The notes beneath the pieces are model-generated. The model worked only from the letters and a program-made list of their open reading frames with translations. It searched no databases and had not been told where the DNA came from. Below, one piece after another: positions 35,359-44,215 of a stretch of DNA of 64,000 nucleotides (position 1 is the stretch's first letter; every line of letters begins with the position of its first letter). This stretch comes from Allobosea sp. Root483D1 (GTDB taxonomy: Bacteria; Pseudomonadota; Alphaproteobacteria; Rhizobiales; Beijerinckiaceae), in assembly GCF_001429505.1 (NCBI RefSeq), contig NZ_LMJW01000001.1, positions 153,481 through 217,480 of the forward strand. Reading direction: 5' to 3'. The position numbers and the translations under genes were made by a program.

Positions 35359-36807
35359 TCACCTCCGCTGGAATTCAGGCGACATCAACAGCAACGCGAT
35401 CGCCTGCTGCTTGCTTTCGGCGCGCGCCACCGCCTGCCGCGTCTGCGGCGAAGCGAGCGGGCCGAGCACCTCCTCGACCAGCGCGCGCGGATCGGCGACC
35501 GAACCCGCCGCCTGACGGCCGAGCTGGGCAGCGACGTCGATGCGGGTCTTGATCCCCTCCGGCGTCGACCAGGCCGCGTTCGTATCGGGATAGCCGTCCG
35601 GGCCGGAGGGCTGCCAGAGCGGCTGGCCCATCACCCCGAGCGGTCCGGCGATCTGGCCGAAATCCGGCTTGCGGCCGAGCGCCCTGAAGGCGGCAACCAG
35701 GAATTCCTGCGGCGTGCGCAGCTTGGTCGCCGGGGCGCCCCAGGCGAGTTCCGAGGTCACCAGTGCCCGCGACAGCGCGGCGAGGTCACCACCCGTCTCA
35801 CGGAAGACGCGGGCGAGCTCAGCGACCAGCGCCTGCGCCGGATCGTCGGCGACAAAATGGCGGGCGAGCTTGCGGGCGATGAAATTGGCGGTGCTCGGAT
35901 GGCGGGCGAGATCGGCGAGCGCCGCCATCCCCATCTCCTTGCCCTCCTGCCGATAGACCTTGCCGAGCAGCTTCTGGCCGCCGGGATCGTGCAGGCCAGG
36001 ATTGAAGGCGAAGGAGCCGGGGAAGCCGAGACGGGCATCGCGCCCCACCACCGTCCAGCCGGTGATGATCCGCGCCAGGCTGGTGACGTCTGCCTGCGTA
36101 TAGCCGCCGGAGACGCCGAGCGTGTGCAGTTCCATGATCTCGCGGGCGAGGTTCTCGTTGAGGCCGCGGCCACGGCGCTTGCCGGCACGCGAATCCGGAC
36201 CGATCGAGAGCTGGTTGTCGAGAAAATTGAGCATGGCCGGATGGCTCTCGACCGCGATCAAAAGGTCCTCGAAACGGCCGAAGATGTTGGGACGGATCGC
36301 CTCGCGCTCGAAGGCGCCGGCCATGGCACGCACGAAATTGCCCTTGGCGACCGAGACGCAGAAATGGTTCGACCAGAACTGCACCAGCCGCTCGGCGAAA
36401 CCGGTCTCGGCCTCGAGCGCGTTCTGGACGCGAGCGACGACCTCCTCGCGATAGATTGCCTGCGGAAACTGCGGAACCGGCTGCGCCGGCGCCGCCATCT
36501 GGCCTTGCGGCTGTCCCGGCATAGGTGGCGCGGCCGCAACCTGCACGCCTTGCGCCATGCCTTGCTGTCCGGCCACCCGACGCGCTTCACGCGCCGCGCG
36601 CTCCTCATCCTCGAAGGCGTAAAGCGCCCGGCCGATCGGCGCTGCGCCGGAGAAGCTGACGCGTGGCTGGGCAGCGCCTTCGCTGCGACTCTCGGCGAGC
36701 AGGCGCTCGCGGACATCCGCCAAGCCAGCAGCCTGTCCCGGTTTCAGGCCGAGGCCAAAACGCTGTAGTGCCAGCACTGTCTGACTTGGCTCGGAGCGAT
36801 CTGCCAT
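35359..36807 (-). CDS. DUF1800 family protein
   Basis: The 482-residue protein shows the DUF1800 signatures QRFGLGLKPGQ, FWSNHFCVSV, NENLAREIMELHTLGVSGGYTQ (read in two parts) and HDPGGQKLLGK, followed by a C-terminal AIALLLMSPEFQRR. A Pro/Gln/Ala-rich insert (GQPQGQMAAPAQPVPQFPQ) lies in the first third. No signal peptide is clear. It is translationally close to the DUF1501 gene, and both are usually found as a pair. The ATG at 36807 is preferred over one 48 bases upstream. Confidence 0.88.
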   Translation of the reverse strand: MADRSEPSQTVLALQRFGLGLKPGQAAGLADVRERLLAESRSEGAAQPRVSFSGAAPIGRALYAFEDEERAAREARRVAGQQGMAQGVQVAAAPPMPGQPQGQMAAPAQPVPQFPQAIYREEVVARVQNALEAETGFAERLVQFWSNHFCVSVAKGNFVRAMAGAFEREAIRPNIFGRFEDLLIAVESHPAMLNFLDNQLSIGPDSRAGKRRGRGLNENLAREIMELHTLGVSGGYTQADVTSLARIITGWTVVGRDARLGFPGSFAFNPGLHDPGGQKLLGKVYRQEGKEMGMAALADLARHPSTANFIARKLARHFVADDPAQALVAELARVFRETGGDLAALSRALVTSELAWGAPATKLRTPQEFLVAAFRALGRKPDFGQIAGPLGVMGQPLWQPSGPDGYPDTNAAWSTPEGIKTRIDVAAQLGRQAAGSVADPRALVEEVLGPLASPQTRQAVARAESKQQAIALLLMSPEFQRR

Positions 36808-36901
36808 GTCCGCGCCTTCCGCCGTTCGGGTCGCCGAGTGCAGGCTCCACTGCAACTATGGCGAAAGCCCGACTGCAATATCGTCGTTCAGAACATGAGA
36901 A

Positions 36902-36931
36902 AGGCCGCCGTTCCTCGCAGAACGGCGGCCT
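36902..36931 (-). terminator. intrinsic terminator of the DUF4394 gene
   Basis: AGGCCGCCGTTC (36902-36913) and GAACGGCGGCCT (36920-36931) form a perfect 12-bp stem around CTCGCA. On the minus strand it is followed by TTTCTC and lies 27 bases after the DUF4394 stop. Confidence 0.8.
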
Positions 36932-36957
36932 CGCCCCGGTCGGAATATCCGCTCGGC

Positions 36958-37746
36958 TTACATCGCCGGCAACGCCGCGACATCACGTACCGGCGCGGAG
37001 AGCCCGCTGATCTTGCCGACCATCGCGGCCTTGCCCGTGGCCATATCGAGCTTGTAGAGGCCGCCATCGGCGACGAGCCAGCCGGTGTTCGTGCCGTCGG
37101 CCGCCGTCTCAATGTCGAAAGCAATCGCCTTCGGCGTGATGCCGAGCTTGCCGATCGCGCCGAGCACGCCGTCATTCGGCGGTGCCTGCTTCAAGAGCCC
37201 GCCAATCTTGCCGTCGATGTCGTAGAGCGCCGTCTCCTTGGTGCCCTTGACCGAATTGCTGTAGGCGCCGGCGACGACCATCGGCGTCTCGCCCTTGTGC
37301 ATGTCGGTCTCGGCGAACTTCAGCTTGCCATCGACCGTGGTCTTGCCGTCATCGACATTGACGCGGAGGTTGGTGCCGTCCGCGCCGATGACGCGCAGGC
37401 GGTCGGCCGCCGGGTTGAAGTCCACCGTCGCCATCGTGCTGGCAGACAGCACCGTGTCCATCTTCGACTTCATCGTCGCCTTGCCGGCCTTGTCGATCGT
37501 GTAGATCGTGCCGTCGACCGCCAGGGCATAGAGCATGCCGTCGGCGGGGCGGACGTCGATGCCGGCGATCTTGCCGTTGATGCCGCTGACCTTCATCGAC
37601 TTGCCGGCCTTCTGGGTCGCGGTGTCGACCATGGTGAGCGTATCGTCGCCGGTCAGCACGGCGACCATGCCGGCATGAGCAGCGCTGGCGGCAAAGGCCG
37701 TGGCGAGAATGGTGGATGCGAGAAACAGGTTGCGAGCCTTGGTCAT
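36958..37746 (-). CDS. DUF4394 secreted protein
   Basis: The 262-residue protein has a signal peptide (LFLASTILATAFAASAAHA) and a body of short beta-propeller-like repeats, with TVDFNPAADRLRVIG, ETALYDIDGKIGGLLKQ and PKAIAFDIE typical of DUF4394. It should be soluble in the periplasm or outside. It diverges from an ECF sigma/anti-sigma pair, and a matching promoter lies in the gap, so it is probably the main target of that sigma factor. Confidence 0.88.
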   Translation of the reverse strand: MTKARNLFLASTILATAFAASAAHAGMVAVLTGDDTLTMVDTATQKAGKSMKVSGINGKIAGIDVRPADGMLYALAVDGTIYTIDKAGKATMKSKMDTVLSASTMATVDFNPAADRLRVIGADGTNLRVNVDDGKTTVDGKLKFAETDMHKGETPMVVAGAYSNSVKGTKETALYDIDGKIGGLLKQAPPNDGVLGAIGKLGITPKAIAFDIETAADGTNTGWLVADGGLYKLDMATGKAAMVGKISGLSAPVRDVAALPAM

Positions 37747-37822
37747 TGGGGATGTCCTCCGGTTCGTGTCGCGATCTCAAAAGGGGCTGGCCGACGCCTC
37801 CTGCGACGCGGCACCCATGGCG

Positions 37823-37851
37823 GATAGCGGCGGCGCTCCAAGGCGGATGCG
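37823..37851 (-). promoter_or_regulatory. candidate ECF promoter for the DUF4394 gene
   Basis: Read on the minus strand, CGCATCC (37851-37845), a 16-base spacer, then GCTATC (37828-37823). The GCATCC box and spacer length are the same as in the promoter candidate facing the sigma gene. It ends 77 bases before the DUF4394 start. Confidence 0.5.
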
Positions 37852-37875
37852 AATGAAAAAATAAAAGCTGCGGCC

Positions 37876-37904
37876 TGCATCCAAGGCGGCGCGCGTCGCG
37901 TAAC
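37876..37904 (+). promoter_or_regulatory. candidate ECF promoter for the sigma/anti-sigma operon
   Basis: TGCATCC (37876-37882), 16 bases, then CGTAAC (37899-37904), 46 bases before the sigma gene. It shares GCATCC-N16 with the divergent candidate, which suggests autoregulation by the ECF factor. Confidence 0.5.
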
Positions 37905-37950
37905 AATTGGCCGCTGTTCTTGCGACGGCGGTTGGATACCGGGGAGACGG

Positions 37951-38514
37951 ATGGCGACTGACGCTACGCAGCCGCGACAGACCGGCGAGATCGAAACCGC
38001 GCTGCTCGCCTGTGCCGCCGGCGATAAATCAGCACTCCGGCGCATCTACGAGGTGGAGTCGCCGCGTATGCTCGGCGTGGCGCAGCGTCTGCTGAAGCGC
38101 CGCGCCCTGGCGGAGGAAGCGGTGCAGGATGCGTTCGTACTGGTCTGGCGACATGCCGCCCGCTTCGATCCGGAGCGCGGCGCGGGCCTGAGCTGGATCT
38201 ACGCGATCCTGCGCAACCGCTCGCTCTCGATCCTGCGCGACGAGAAGCGGACGGAGACGAGCGATACACCGATCGCCGAGGAAACGGCGAGCGAGGAGGA
38301 CGACCCGGAGACGGTGATGGCGAAACTGTCGGACGCAACGGCGCTGCGCGCCTGCCTGGAGATGCTGCCGCCGCAGCGGCGCGGCCTCGTGCTGCTCGCC
38401 TTCGTCCAGGGGCTGACCCATGGCGAGATCGCCGGGCGCCTGAAGCTGCCGCTCGGCACGGTGAAATCCTGGATCCGCCGCTCGCTGCTCTCGCTGAAGG
38501 AGTGCCTCGGATGA
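37951..38514 (+). CDS. ECF-type RNA polymerase sigma factor
   Basis: The 187-residue sigma-70 family protein has only regions 2 and 4. Region 2 spans LLACAAGDKSALRRIYE through FDPERGAGLSWIYAILRNRS, and region 4 has LPPQRRGLVLLAFVQGLTHGEIA followed by GTVKSWIRRSLLSLKECL (helix-turn-helix). The stop overlaps the anti-sigma start by four bases, so the two proteins are made together, as is usual for an ECF pair. Its regulon probably includes the divergent DUF4394 gene. Confidence 0.93.
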   Translation: MATDATQPRQTGEIETALLACAAGDKSALRRIYEVESPRMLGVAQRLLKRRALAEEAVQDAFVLVWRHAARFDPERGAGLSWIYAILRNRSLSILRDEKRTETSDTPIAEETASEEDDPETVMAKLSDATALRACLEMLPPQRRGLVLLAFVQGLTHGEIAGRLKLPLGTVKSWIRRSLLSLKECLG

Positions 38515-39257
38515 GCCCCGTCGCCGACGCAGCCTCGCCCGAAGCCATCGCTCTCGCGGGCGAATATGTCCTCGGCCTGCTCGAAGGCCAGGACCGCCAT
38601 GCCGCTGAACATCGCCTGGAGCAGGACAGCGCCTTCGCCGCCGCAGTCGAGCGCTGGCGCCATCATTTCGCCGCCCTCGACGCTACGGCCACTCCGATCA
38701 CGCCCCCCACCGATCTCTGGTCGCGGATCGAGGCCGGGATAGTGGGTCTCATCCAGCCGGCGGCCTCAGCAGCGGCGGCGCGCCCGGCCATGGCCGGCTC
38801 CAGCCGCCTTGCCGACTGGTGGAACAGCCTTTTCGTCTGGCGCGGCGCGGCCTTTGCCGGCGCACTGGCAACCGTGCTGCTGGCGGTCGGCCTCGTCGGC
38901 GCCCTCGATCGCGCCAAGCGTCAACCGCTGATGGTCGCTGTGCTGCTGACCGACAACAACGCCGCTGCCGCGGTGGTGCACACCTTCGCCGACGGGCGTG
39001 TCGAGATGCTGCCCTTGCAGAGCATCGACGTGCCGGCCGGCAAGGCGCTGGAGATCTGGACATTGTGGGACCGCGCCGTCGGCCCGCGCTCGGTCGGCCT
39101 GATCGACCGAGCCCGCTCGACACCCTTGCGCCTCGACAACCTGCCGCTCGGCAAGGACCAGCTCTTCGAGATCACGCTGGAACCGGCAAGCGGCTCGCCG
39201 ACGGGACGCCCAACCGGCCCGATCATCGCCAAGGGGACGACCTCGCAGCGGCTGTGA
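38511..39257 (+). CDS. RskA-type anti-sigma factor
   Basis: The 248-residue protein has a cytoplasmic N-terminal anti-sigma domain (EYVLGLLEGQDRHAAEHRL), one transmembrane helix (about residues 115-135, GAALATVLLAVGLVGAL-like) and a periplasmic RskA-like domain (VHTFADGRVEMLPLQ, ALEIWTLWD, LPLGKDQLFEITLEPASGSP). It should hold the neighbouring sigma factor inactive at the membrane until a periplasmic signal releases it. No zinc-binding HxxxCxxC motif is seen. Confidence 0.88.
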   Translation: MSPVADAASPEAIALAGEYVLGLLEGQDRHAAEHRLEQDSAFAAAVERWRHHFAALDATATPITPPTDLWSRIEAGIVGLIQPAASAAAARPAMAGSSRLADWWNSLFVWRGAAFAGALATVLLAVGLVGALDRAKRQPLMVAVLLTDNNAAAAVVHTFADGRVEMLPLQSIDVPAGKALEIWTLWDRAVGPRSVGLIDRARSTPLRLDNLPLGKDQLFEITLEPASGSPTGRPTGPIIAKGTTSQRL

Positions 39258-39268
39258 GGCAGTAACAG

Positions 39269-39292
39269 GCGGCGAGCCTCACAGCTCGCCGC
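39269..39292. terminator. hairpin between convergent anti-sigma and patB-like genes
   Basis: GCGGCGAGC (39269-39277) and GCTCGCCGC (39284-39292) form a perfect 9-bp stem around CTCACA in the 42-base gap. No strong T-run follows, so it could work as a weak terminator for either gene. Confidence 0.5.
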
Positions 39293-39299
39293 AAGCCCC

Positions 39300-40484
39300 T
39301 TACTGCATATCAGCGAACGCCTGCTTCAGGCGCTCGGCCGCCTCGATCACGACGGAGCGCTGGGTCGCGAGGTTGAAGCGCAGGAAGCTGTCGCCGCCGG
39401 CGCCGAAGCTGGTGCCGTGGTTCACCGCGATCTTAGCCTGCTTCTCGACACGGGCGATGAACTCCTTGGCGTCCATGCCGGTGCCGGCGAAGTCGACCCA
39501 GGCGAGATAGGTCGCCTCCAGCGGCATCGAGCGCAAGCCGGGAATGGCGTTGATCGCCGCGTCGAAGAGCCGGCGGTTGCCGTCGAGATAGGCCGCGAGC
39601 GCATCGACCCAGGCCGCGCCTTCCTTGCTGTAAGCGGCGGTCGACATCTCCATGCCGAAGGAGTTCGGGGAGATGCCGAGCGCGTTCATCCGGGTGCGGA
39701 AGGGCGCACGCAGCGCCTCGTCGGGGATGATGACGTTGCCGACATGGGCGCCGGCGATGTTGAAGGTCTTGGTCGTCGCGGTCATCATCACCAGGCGATC
39801 GATGATCTCGGGCGCGGCGACGGGCATGACCGTGTGCTTGTAGCCGGGCATGACCAGATCGTGGTGGATCTCGTCCGAGACGAGGATCAGGTCGTGGCGG
39901 ACGCAGAAATCGGCGATCTGGCGGAGTTCGCCCTGGCTCCAGACCCGGCCGCCCGGATTATGCGGTGAGCACAGGATCAGCATGCGCTCCTTGCCGGTCA
40001 TCTGCGCATCCCAGGCGGGGATGTCGAGGACGTAGCGGCCGTCCTCCTGCGCGAGCCGGCATTCGAGGACCTCGCGGCCGGCAGCTTTGATGACGCGGGC
40101 GAAGGCGTGATAGACCGGGGTCATCAGCACGACACCGTCGCCTGGCTTGGTATAGGCGTCGACGCAGAGCGCGGTGCCGTTCACCAGCCCGTGCGTGGTG
40201 AAGATGGCCTGTGGCTCCACCACCCAGCCATGGCGCTCCTGCATCCACCAGCGGATGGCGTCGCTGTTGGTGCGCTCGTCGCCGAAATAGCCGTAGACGC
40301 CATGGCCAGCCATCGCCTCGATCGCGGCCTGGACGCAAGCCGGCGGGCGGAAGTCCATGTCGGCGACCCACATGGCGATGCCGTCGGAAACCGGCACGCC
40401 GTAGATGGCCTCCATCTTGTCCCATTTGGCGCAGTTGCTGCCGCGGCGGTCGATGTGCAAGTCAAAGGTCGAAGCTGCGATCAT
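39300..40484 (-). CDS. MalY/PatB family C-S lyase-type aminotransferase
   Basis: The 394-residue PLP protein of the PatB/MalY group (cystathionine beta-lyase type) has MWVADMDFRPP, YGYFGDERTN, LCSPHNPGGRVWSQGE, VSDEIHHDLVMPG and TATTKTFNIAGAHVGN with the Schiff-base Lys. Such enzymes cleave cystathionine or cysteine conjugates to pyruvate, ammonia and a thiol. The ATG at 40484 (MIAASTFDLH) follows GGAACCCGAG. Aminotransferase side activity is possible. Confidence 0.9.
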   Translation of the reverse strand: MIAASTFDLHIDRRGSNCAKWDKMEAIYGVPVSDGIAMWVADMDFRPPACVQAAIEAMAGHGVYGYFGDERTNSDAIRWWMQERHGWVVEPQAIFTTHGLVNGTALCVDAYTKPGDGVVLMTPVYHAFARVIKAAGREVLECRLAQEDGRYVLDIPAWDAQMTGKERMLILCSPHNPGGRVWSQGELRQIADFCVRHDLILVSDEIHHDLVMPGYKHTVMPVAAPEIIDRLVMMTATTKTFNIAGAHVGNVIIPDEALRAPFRTRMNALGISPNSFGMEMSTAAYSKEGAAWVDALAAYLDGNRRLFDAAINAIPGLRSMPLEATYLAWVDFAGTGMDAKEFIARVEKQAKIAVNHGTSFGAGGDSFLRFNLATQRSVVIEAAERLKQAFADMQ

Positions 40485-40668
40485 CTCGGGTTCCGATGCA
40501 TTGCCGGGCCAGCACGAGCCCATCGCATACCAAGAAAATTCTTCTCCGCCAGCAGCGCTACGCGCAATTCCAATCTACCGTGGCGGTCTGGCTTGGCCTC
40601 GCCGCATGAGCGGCGCCGTCGTTCGCCAGACATGGCAAGGCCGCTCTGGAAGCTGCTATAGGCCGGCC

Positions 40669-41139
40669 ATGAGCCTGCCAGCGCCCCTGATCGAAACCCT
40701 CGGTTCCGTCGCTGCGATCACGGAGAACGCCCGCGAGCCTTGGTGGATCATCGCCAGCGCCGCGGCCGCCCTTCACGGCGCCAGCCCGATCTCCGTCGCC
40801 GATGTCGACGTGCTGCTGAGCCTCGAGGATATCAACCGCATCCTGCCGGCTCTCGGCATCGAACCCCATCGAGGGCCGCCAAACCCGTTGTTCCGCTCGA
40901 CGGTCCTCGCCAAATGGCCGGAGCCACCCGTGCCCGTCGATCTTATGGCCGGATTCGAGCATCGCGTCGGCGATAGCTGGCGCGCGGTCCAGCCGGCGAC
41001 GCGACAGGCAATCACAATCGGTGCGACAACCGTCTATGTCCCCGAGCGGGACGAGCTCAGGCGCATCATCAAAAGTTTCGGCCGCCCCAAGGACTTCGAG
41101 CGCGCCCGCCTGCTCGCGGGCCCTACATCACCACCGTGA
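40669..41139 (+). CDS. nucleotidyltransferase-like hypothetical protein, 156 aa
   Basis: The protein starts MSLPAPLIETLGSVAAI; ASAAAALHGASPISVADVDVLLS then resembles the start of a minimal nucleotidyltransferase fold (a Gly/Ser helix and an acidic DVDVL strand), followed by PVPVDLMAGFEH with another Asp. A PERDELRRIIKSFGRPKD segment near the end is also common in such proteins. The metal-binding Asp pattern is only partial, so activity is uncertain. Its 3' end overlaps the convergent helicase gene by 17 bases. Confidence 0.65.
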   Translation: MSLPAPLIETLGSVAAITENAREPWWIIASAAAALHGASPISVADVDVLLSLEDINRILPALGIEPHRGPPNPLFRSTVLAKWPEPPVPVDLMAGFEHRVGDSWRAVQPATRQAITIGATTVYVPERDELRRIIKSFGRPKDFERARLLAGPTSPP

Positions 41140-42214
41140 TCGTCTCGGCCGCGCGGGTCAGGCCGGTGTAGAGCCAGCGCGCCCGGTGCTCGCGGAAGGC
41201 GAAAGCCTCGTCGAAGAGCACGACATTGTCCCATTGCGAGCCCTGCGCCTTGTGGACGGTAAGGGCGTAGCCGAAGGTGAACTCGTCGGTGTGGCGGCGC
41301 AGCTCCCAGGGCACCTCGTCCTCGGTGCCGTCGAAGAAGTTCGGCATGACCGAGACCTTGACCGGCTTTCCACCGGTGTCGTCCTCAGGCGTCACCCGCA
41401 TGGTGATGAGGCCCTTCTTCGAGGTCTTCAGCTCCTGCACGATCCAGGCGCCGCCATTAAGCAGACCCTTGCTCTTGTCGTTGCGCAGGCAGACCAGCTT
41501 CTCGCCAACCGCCGGCACATTGGCGACATGGCCCATGAGCTGGCGCATGCGGGCATTGTATTGCCGGCGCGTCTTGTTCATGCCGACCAGCACCTGGTCG
41601 GCCGACAACACGATCTCGGGCGTGATCTCAGCGCGGCGAATGATCCGGCTCGCGCCATACTCGCCGATCTCGAGCCGCCCGCCCTCGCGCACGATCATCG
41701 ACATGCGCACGATCGGGTTGTCCGCAGCCTGGCGGTGGACCTCGGTCAGCATCACGTCGGGCTCGGCTTCGGTGAAGAAACCGCCGCCCTTGACCGGCGG
41801 CAGCTGCGCGGGATCGCCCAGCACCAGCACCGGGGTGCCGAAGGAGAGCAGGTCGCGGCCGAGATCCTCGTCGACCATCGAGCATTCGTCGATGATGATC
41901 AGCTTGGCCTTCGCGGCCGTGCTCTCGCGGTTGAGCACGAAGGTCGGGCTCTCCTCGTCGACGCCGCGCGAACGGTAGATCAGCGAGTGGATGGTCTGCG
42001 CGCCCTCGCAGCCCTTGTTGCGCAGCACGAGCGCCGCCTTGCCGGTGAAGGCGGCGAAGACGACGGTGCCGTCGACACCCTCGGCGAGGTGGCGGGCGAG
42101 CGTGGTCTTGCCCGTGCCGGCATAGCCGAACAGACGGAAGAGCTGCGGCGAGCCGACTTTCAGCCAATCGGCCACGGCGGCGAGCGCCGCGTCCTGCTGC
42201 GGTGACCAGCTCAT
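41123..42214 (-). CDS. RecD-like ATP-dependent DNA helicase
   Basis: The 363-residue SF1 helicase has LFGYAGTGKTTLARHLA (Walker A), LIIIDECSMVDEDL (Walker B), VLVLGDPAQLPPVKGGGFF (motif III) and a C-terminal ALTVHKAQGSQWDNVVLFDE with WLYTGLTRAA, the motif V/VI region of RecD/TraA-type helicases. It lacks the N-terminal domain of RecD2, so it is a compact form. It should unwind DNA in repair or recombination. The start is the ATG at 42214 (MSWSPQQDAALAAV). Confidence 0.9.
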   Translation of the reverse strand: MSWSPQQDAALAAVADWLKVGSPQLFRLFGYAGTGKTTLARHLAEGVDGTVVFAAFTGKAALVLRNKGCEGAQTIHSLIYRSRGVDEESPTFVLNRESTAAKAKLIIIDECSMVDEDLGRDLLSFGTPVLVLGDPAQLPPVKGGGFFTEAEPDVMLTEVHRQAADNPIVRMSMIVREGGRLEIGEYGASRIIRRAEITPEIVLSADQVLVGMNKTRRQYNARMRQLMGHVANVPAVGEKLVCLRNDKSKGLLNGGAWIVQELKTSKKGLITMRVTPEDDTGGKPVKVSVMPNFFDGTEDEVPWELRRHTDEFTFGYALTVHKAQGSQWDNVVLFDEAFAFREHRARWLYTGLTRAAETITVVM

Positions 42215-42281
42215 GAGGGGATGCACAGGCTTTTTGGCATGGCGCACATGGCCGCGAGTCGGCCGGCCATGGCAAGCCGGT

Positions 42282-43958
42282 TCAGGCGGCGCGCAGGCGC
42301 CGGGCGAACTCGTCGGCCTCCGCCTGCAGGGCTGAGATGCGCTCGTCAAGCTGGCGGGCACCGCTCGCGCCCTGCTCGGCATGGGACGCTGTCTGGACAC
42401 CAGCGCCGGCGATCGTCGTCACCGCGGCGGCCGCCTGTCCGGTGACCACCGAGATGCGCGCGATGGTCTCGCCGAGCCCCTGCAGCAGGCCGGTATGGGA
42501 GGCGACCATGGTCGAGATTTCCGTGCTCGCCTGCTCGACCGCACCGGCGCGGCTGGCGATGCCGATGATCGCCTGAGCGGCCTGCGACAGCGCCGCGTCC
42601 ACGGTCGCGATCCGGGCGGAGATCTGCGCCGTCGCGTCGGCGGTCTGCGTCGCCAGGGTTTTCACTTCGCTGGCGACGACGGCAAAGCCGCGGCCATGCG
42701 CGCCTGCCCGCGCCGCCTCGATCGTGGCATTGAGCGCGAGCAGGTTGGTCTGGCGCGCGATCGCCTGGATCAGCTGGACGACGTCGCGGATCTTGCCGGC
42801 GTTCTCGGTCAACCGGCCGACGAGGCCGACCGTGCCGGCAGCTTCGCGGGTCGCCAGGCTCGCGGTTTCGGAGACCCGCCTGACCTCGCGATTGATCTGC
42901 TCGACGACCTCCTCCAGCCGCACCGCGGCGTCGGCGATGCGCTCCGCCTCGTCGCCAGCTCCGGCGACGGCCTGGGCCGCAGCGCTACCGCTATGCGAAA
43001 TCTGCCCGGCCCGGGTCGCCGACGCGGCCAATGCAGCGCGAAGGCCCTCGCTCAGCCGGCCGATATCGGCGAGCAGACGGCCGATGCGGGCCTCGAACTC
43101 CTGGGCGATCCGGTGCAGTTCGTCTGTCCGGTGCTGCCGGAGCTGCTGCGCCAGATCGGCCTCGGCATCGCGGGTGACCAATGTGGCGCGGACCTCGCTC
43201 AGCGTCCGCACTGTGCGGGCGAGCTCGCCGATCTCGTCGCGGCGCTTGCGATGCGGCACCTCGACGATCCGGTCCGACGATGTCGCCAGCTTGATCGTAT
43301 CCATCAACTCGCGCAGCGGCCGGGTCAGATGCGCCCGCAACATCAAGATCGCCAGCAACCCACCGGCGAGCGGCAGGCCGGCGGCGATCATGATGACCCG
43401 CAATCGCACTTGCGAGGCGAGGTCCTGCGCGCGCGCCGCAGCAATCCCGGCCTGCCGGTCGAGTTCGTCACGCATGACCGAGGTCACCAGCATGATCTGG
43501 CGGACATTCTCCTTCGCCGCTTCGGCGGAAGCCTCGATCAAAGCCGCCTTCGGCGAGACCTTGCGGCCGATCTCGACGATATCGCGCTGGAAATCGATGA
43601 AGGTCCGGATACGCGCATCCAGCGTCGCATTGGCTTGCAGGACGCTTGCCGGCAAGGAAGACGTCAGGCTGGCGCGTGCCGCGTCCACGAGCTCCACCGC
43701 GGCATCGAGCTGGTCGAGCGCCTGTTCGACAGCCCGAGCCTCGGTGACGTCGTCGAACCGGCTGAGCAGCGAAGCCTGCGCGACCCGGCTGGAGAGCAAT
43801 GCGGCCTTGTTGGCGAGTTGCTGTCCGCCGAAAGCCTCGCGGTCGATTTGGTGGACGGAGTCGAGACCGCTCACCGCGCTGGCGAGACCCAGCGCGGCCG
43901 CGATGCCGAAGATCGCGAAAAGCGCCGTGATCTTCGCCGTCAACCCGAACCGCCGCAT
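42282..43958 (-). CDS. methyl-accepting chemotaxis protein
   Basis: The 558-residue chemoreceptor has TM1 at about residues 10-31, a periplasmic helical sensor, TM2 at about 187-207, a HAMP segment (MLRAHLTRPLRELMD) and a long signalling coiled coil. The hairpin tip reads QAIARQTNLLALNATIEAAR then GFAVVASEVKTLA, the CheA/CheW-binding region. The ligand domain looks like a four-helix bundle, with the ligand unknown. No C-terminal CheR-binding pentapeptide is present. No che genes are in the window. Confidence 0.93.
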   Translation of the reverse strand: MRRFGLTAKITALFAIFGIAAALGLASAVSGLDSVHQIDREAFGGQQLANKAALLSSRVAQASLLSRFDDVTEARAVEQALDQLDAAVELVDAARASLTSSLPASVLQANATLDARIRTFIDFQRDIVEIGRKVSPKAALIEASAEAAKENVRQIMLVTSVMRDELDRQAGIAAARAQDLASQVRLRVIMIAAGLPLAGGLLAILMLRAHLTRPLRELMDTIKLATSSDRIVEVPHRKRRDEIGELARTVRTLSEVRATLVTRDAEADLAQQLRQHRTDELHRIAQEFEARIGRLLADIGRLSEGLRAALAASATRAGQISHSGSAAAQAVAGAGDEAERIADAAVRLEEVVEQINREVRRVSETASLATREAAGTVGLVGRLTENAGKIRDVVQLIQAIARQTNLLALNATIEAARAGAHGRGFAVVASEVKTLATQTADATAQISARIATVDAALSQAAQAIIGIASRAGAVEQASTEISTMVASHTGLLQGLGETIARISVVTGQAAAAVTTIAGAGVQTASHAEQGASGARQLDERISALQAEADEFARRLRAA

Positions 43959-44038
43959 CGTGTCCCACCGCCAAAGCCGACGGCCGACTTCTCGCAGTTG
44001 CGAAGCAAACAGATACTTAACGGAGCCAGCTAACTACC

Positions 44039-44050
44039 TCAAATATTTGA
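44039..44050. promoter_or_regulatory. AT-rich palindrome upstream of the chemoreceptor gene
   Basis: TCAAATATTTGA is a perfect 12-bp palindrome about 80 bases before the chemoreceptor start, in an AT-rich patch of the 257-base divergent region to the LysE gene. It may be a promoter element or regulator site; no match to a known motif can be claimed. Confidence 0.3.
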
Positions 44051-44215
44051 AATTTTCAGCTTGACAGCCTTTTTTTGCGTATCGACCTTCGCCGTCAGCG
44101 GGAAGACCAGAATCCCGTGTTGGCACGCGCCCTCCCTCTCGACAGCTCATGGCAAACAGAGGAGGAATGACGCTCCGCCCGCGAGGCGGCCGCCAAGCCT
44201 CCGGAGGCTGCCCCC

